Assembly (NCBI RefSeq): GCF_002179965.1
Contig: NZ_NGUQ01000037.1
Span: forward strand, 310,001 to 374,000
DNA from: Pandoraea sp. PE-S2T-3
GTDB taxonomy: Bacteria > Pseudomonadota > Gammaproteobacteria > Burkholderiales > Burkholderiaceae
DNA: 64,000 bases
Direction: 5' to 3'
Of this stretch, positions 63,999 to 64,000 are shown in pieces. The position numbers and the translations under genes are program-made. The notes below the pieces were generated by a model. It did not search any database. It saw nothing but the letters and a program-made list of their open reading frames with translations, and was not told where the DNA came from. Numbering within the stretch: position 1 is the first letter of the stretch; each line of letters opens with the position of its first letter.

Positions 63999-64000
63999 AC

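Overview
The window is GC-rich, single-chromosome-style DNA with tightly packed genes. The protein families point to a betaproteobacterium of the Burkholderiaceae: tyrosine catabolism (hmgA/fahA), arginine succinyltransferase genes, PHB reductase plus phasin, a beta-type cellulose operon, and Csu-type fimbriae. Pandoraea or a close relative is my best guess, inferred from gene content and composition, not from a marker gene. I see no rRNA, tRNA, CRISPR array, insertion sequence or prophage.

Left third (1-21.4 kb). The window opens inside a hybrid histidine kinase (receiver plus Hpt). Next come a LysR regulator divergent from hmgA-fahA (homogentisate to fumarate plus acetoacetate), a YdiK-type permease, and a 631-residue membrane protein of unknown family that looks effector-like. 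The arginine succinyltransferase genes are split: astE on one strand, astD-astB on the other. After these come an FMN reductase, a DUF1488 protein, two tandem paralogous 68-residue membrane proteins, two methyltransferases around a BaiN-type flavoprotein, and a FUSC / HAD / BcsP-like group on the minus strand.

Cellulose region (21.4-34.8 kb). A plus-strand operon reads bcsB-bcsZ-bcsC-(27-codon ORF)-bcsQ-bcsA-bcsG and ends at a strong terminator. BcsA has the full glycosyltransferase core and a PilZ c-di-GMP domain. BcsG implies phosphoethanolamine-modified cellulose. BcsQ has lost both P-loop lysines. A BcsP/BcsR-like gene lies divergently upstream.

Middle (34.9-52.6 kb). This holds an aldo/keto reductase, a tandem UspA protein, a ferredoxin-reductase-type flavoprotein and two MFS carriers. 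A complete RND efflux operon (adaptor-pump-outer-membrane factor-TetR) follows, with palindromes upstream that may be TetR operators. Next are a PHB reductase and phasin, a degenerate PAP2 phosphatase followed by a tryptophan-striped 33-residue micro-ORF with a strong ribosome binding site, and an acyltransferase-3 protein.

Right end (52.7-64 kb). A GAF-GGDEF cyclase, an M23 peptidase, an exported metallophosphoesterase, an amicyanin-type cupredoxin, an ECF sigma factor with a transmembrane partner, a trans-aconitate methyltransferase and a ClC channel are followed by an AT-rich 0.5-kb region with 26-bp tandem repeats. Those repeats precede a Csu-type fimbrial operon (pilin, chaperone, usher) that runs off the right edge.
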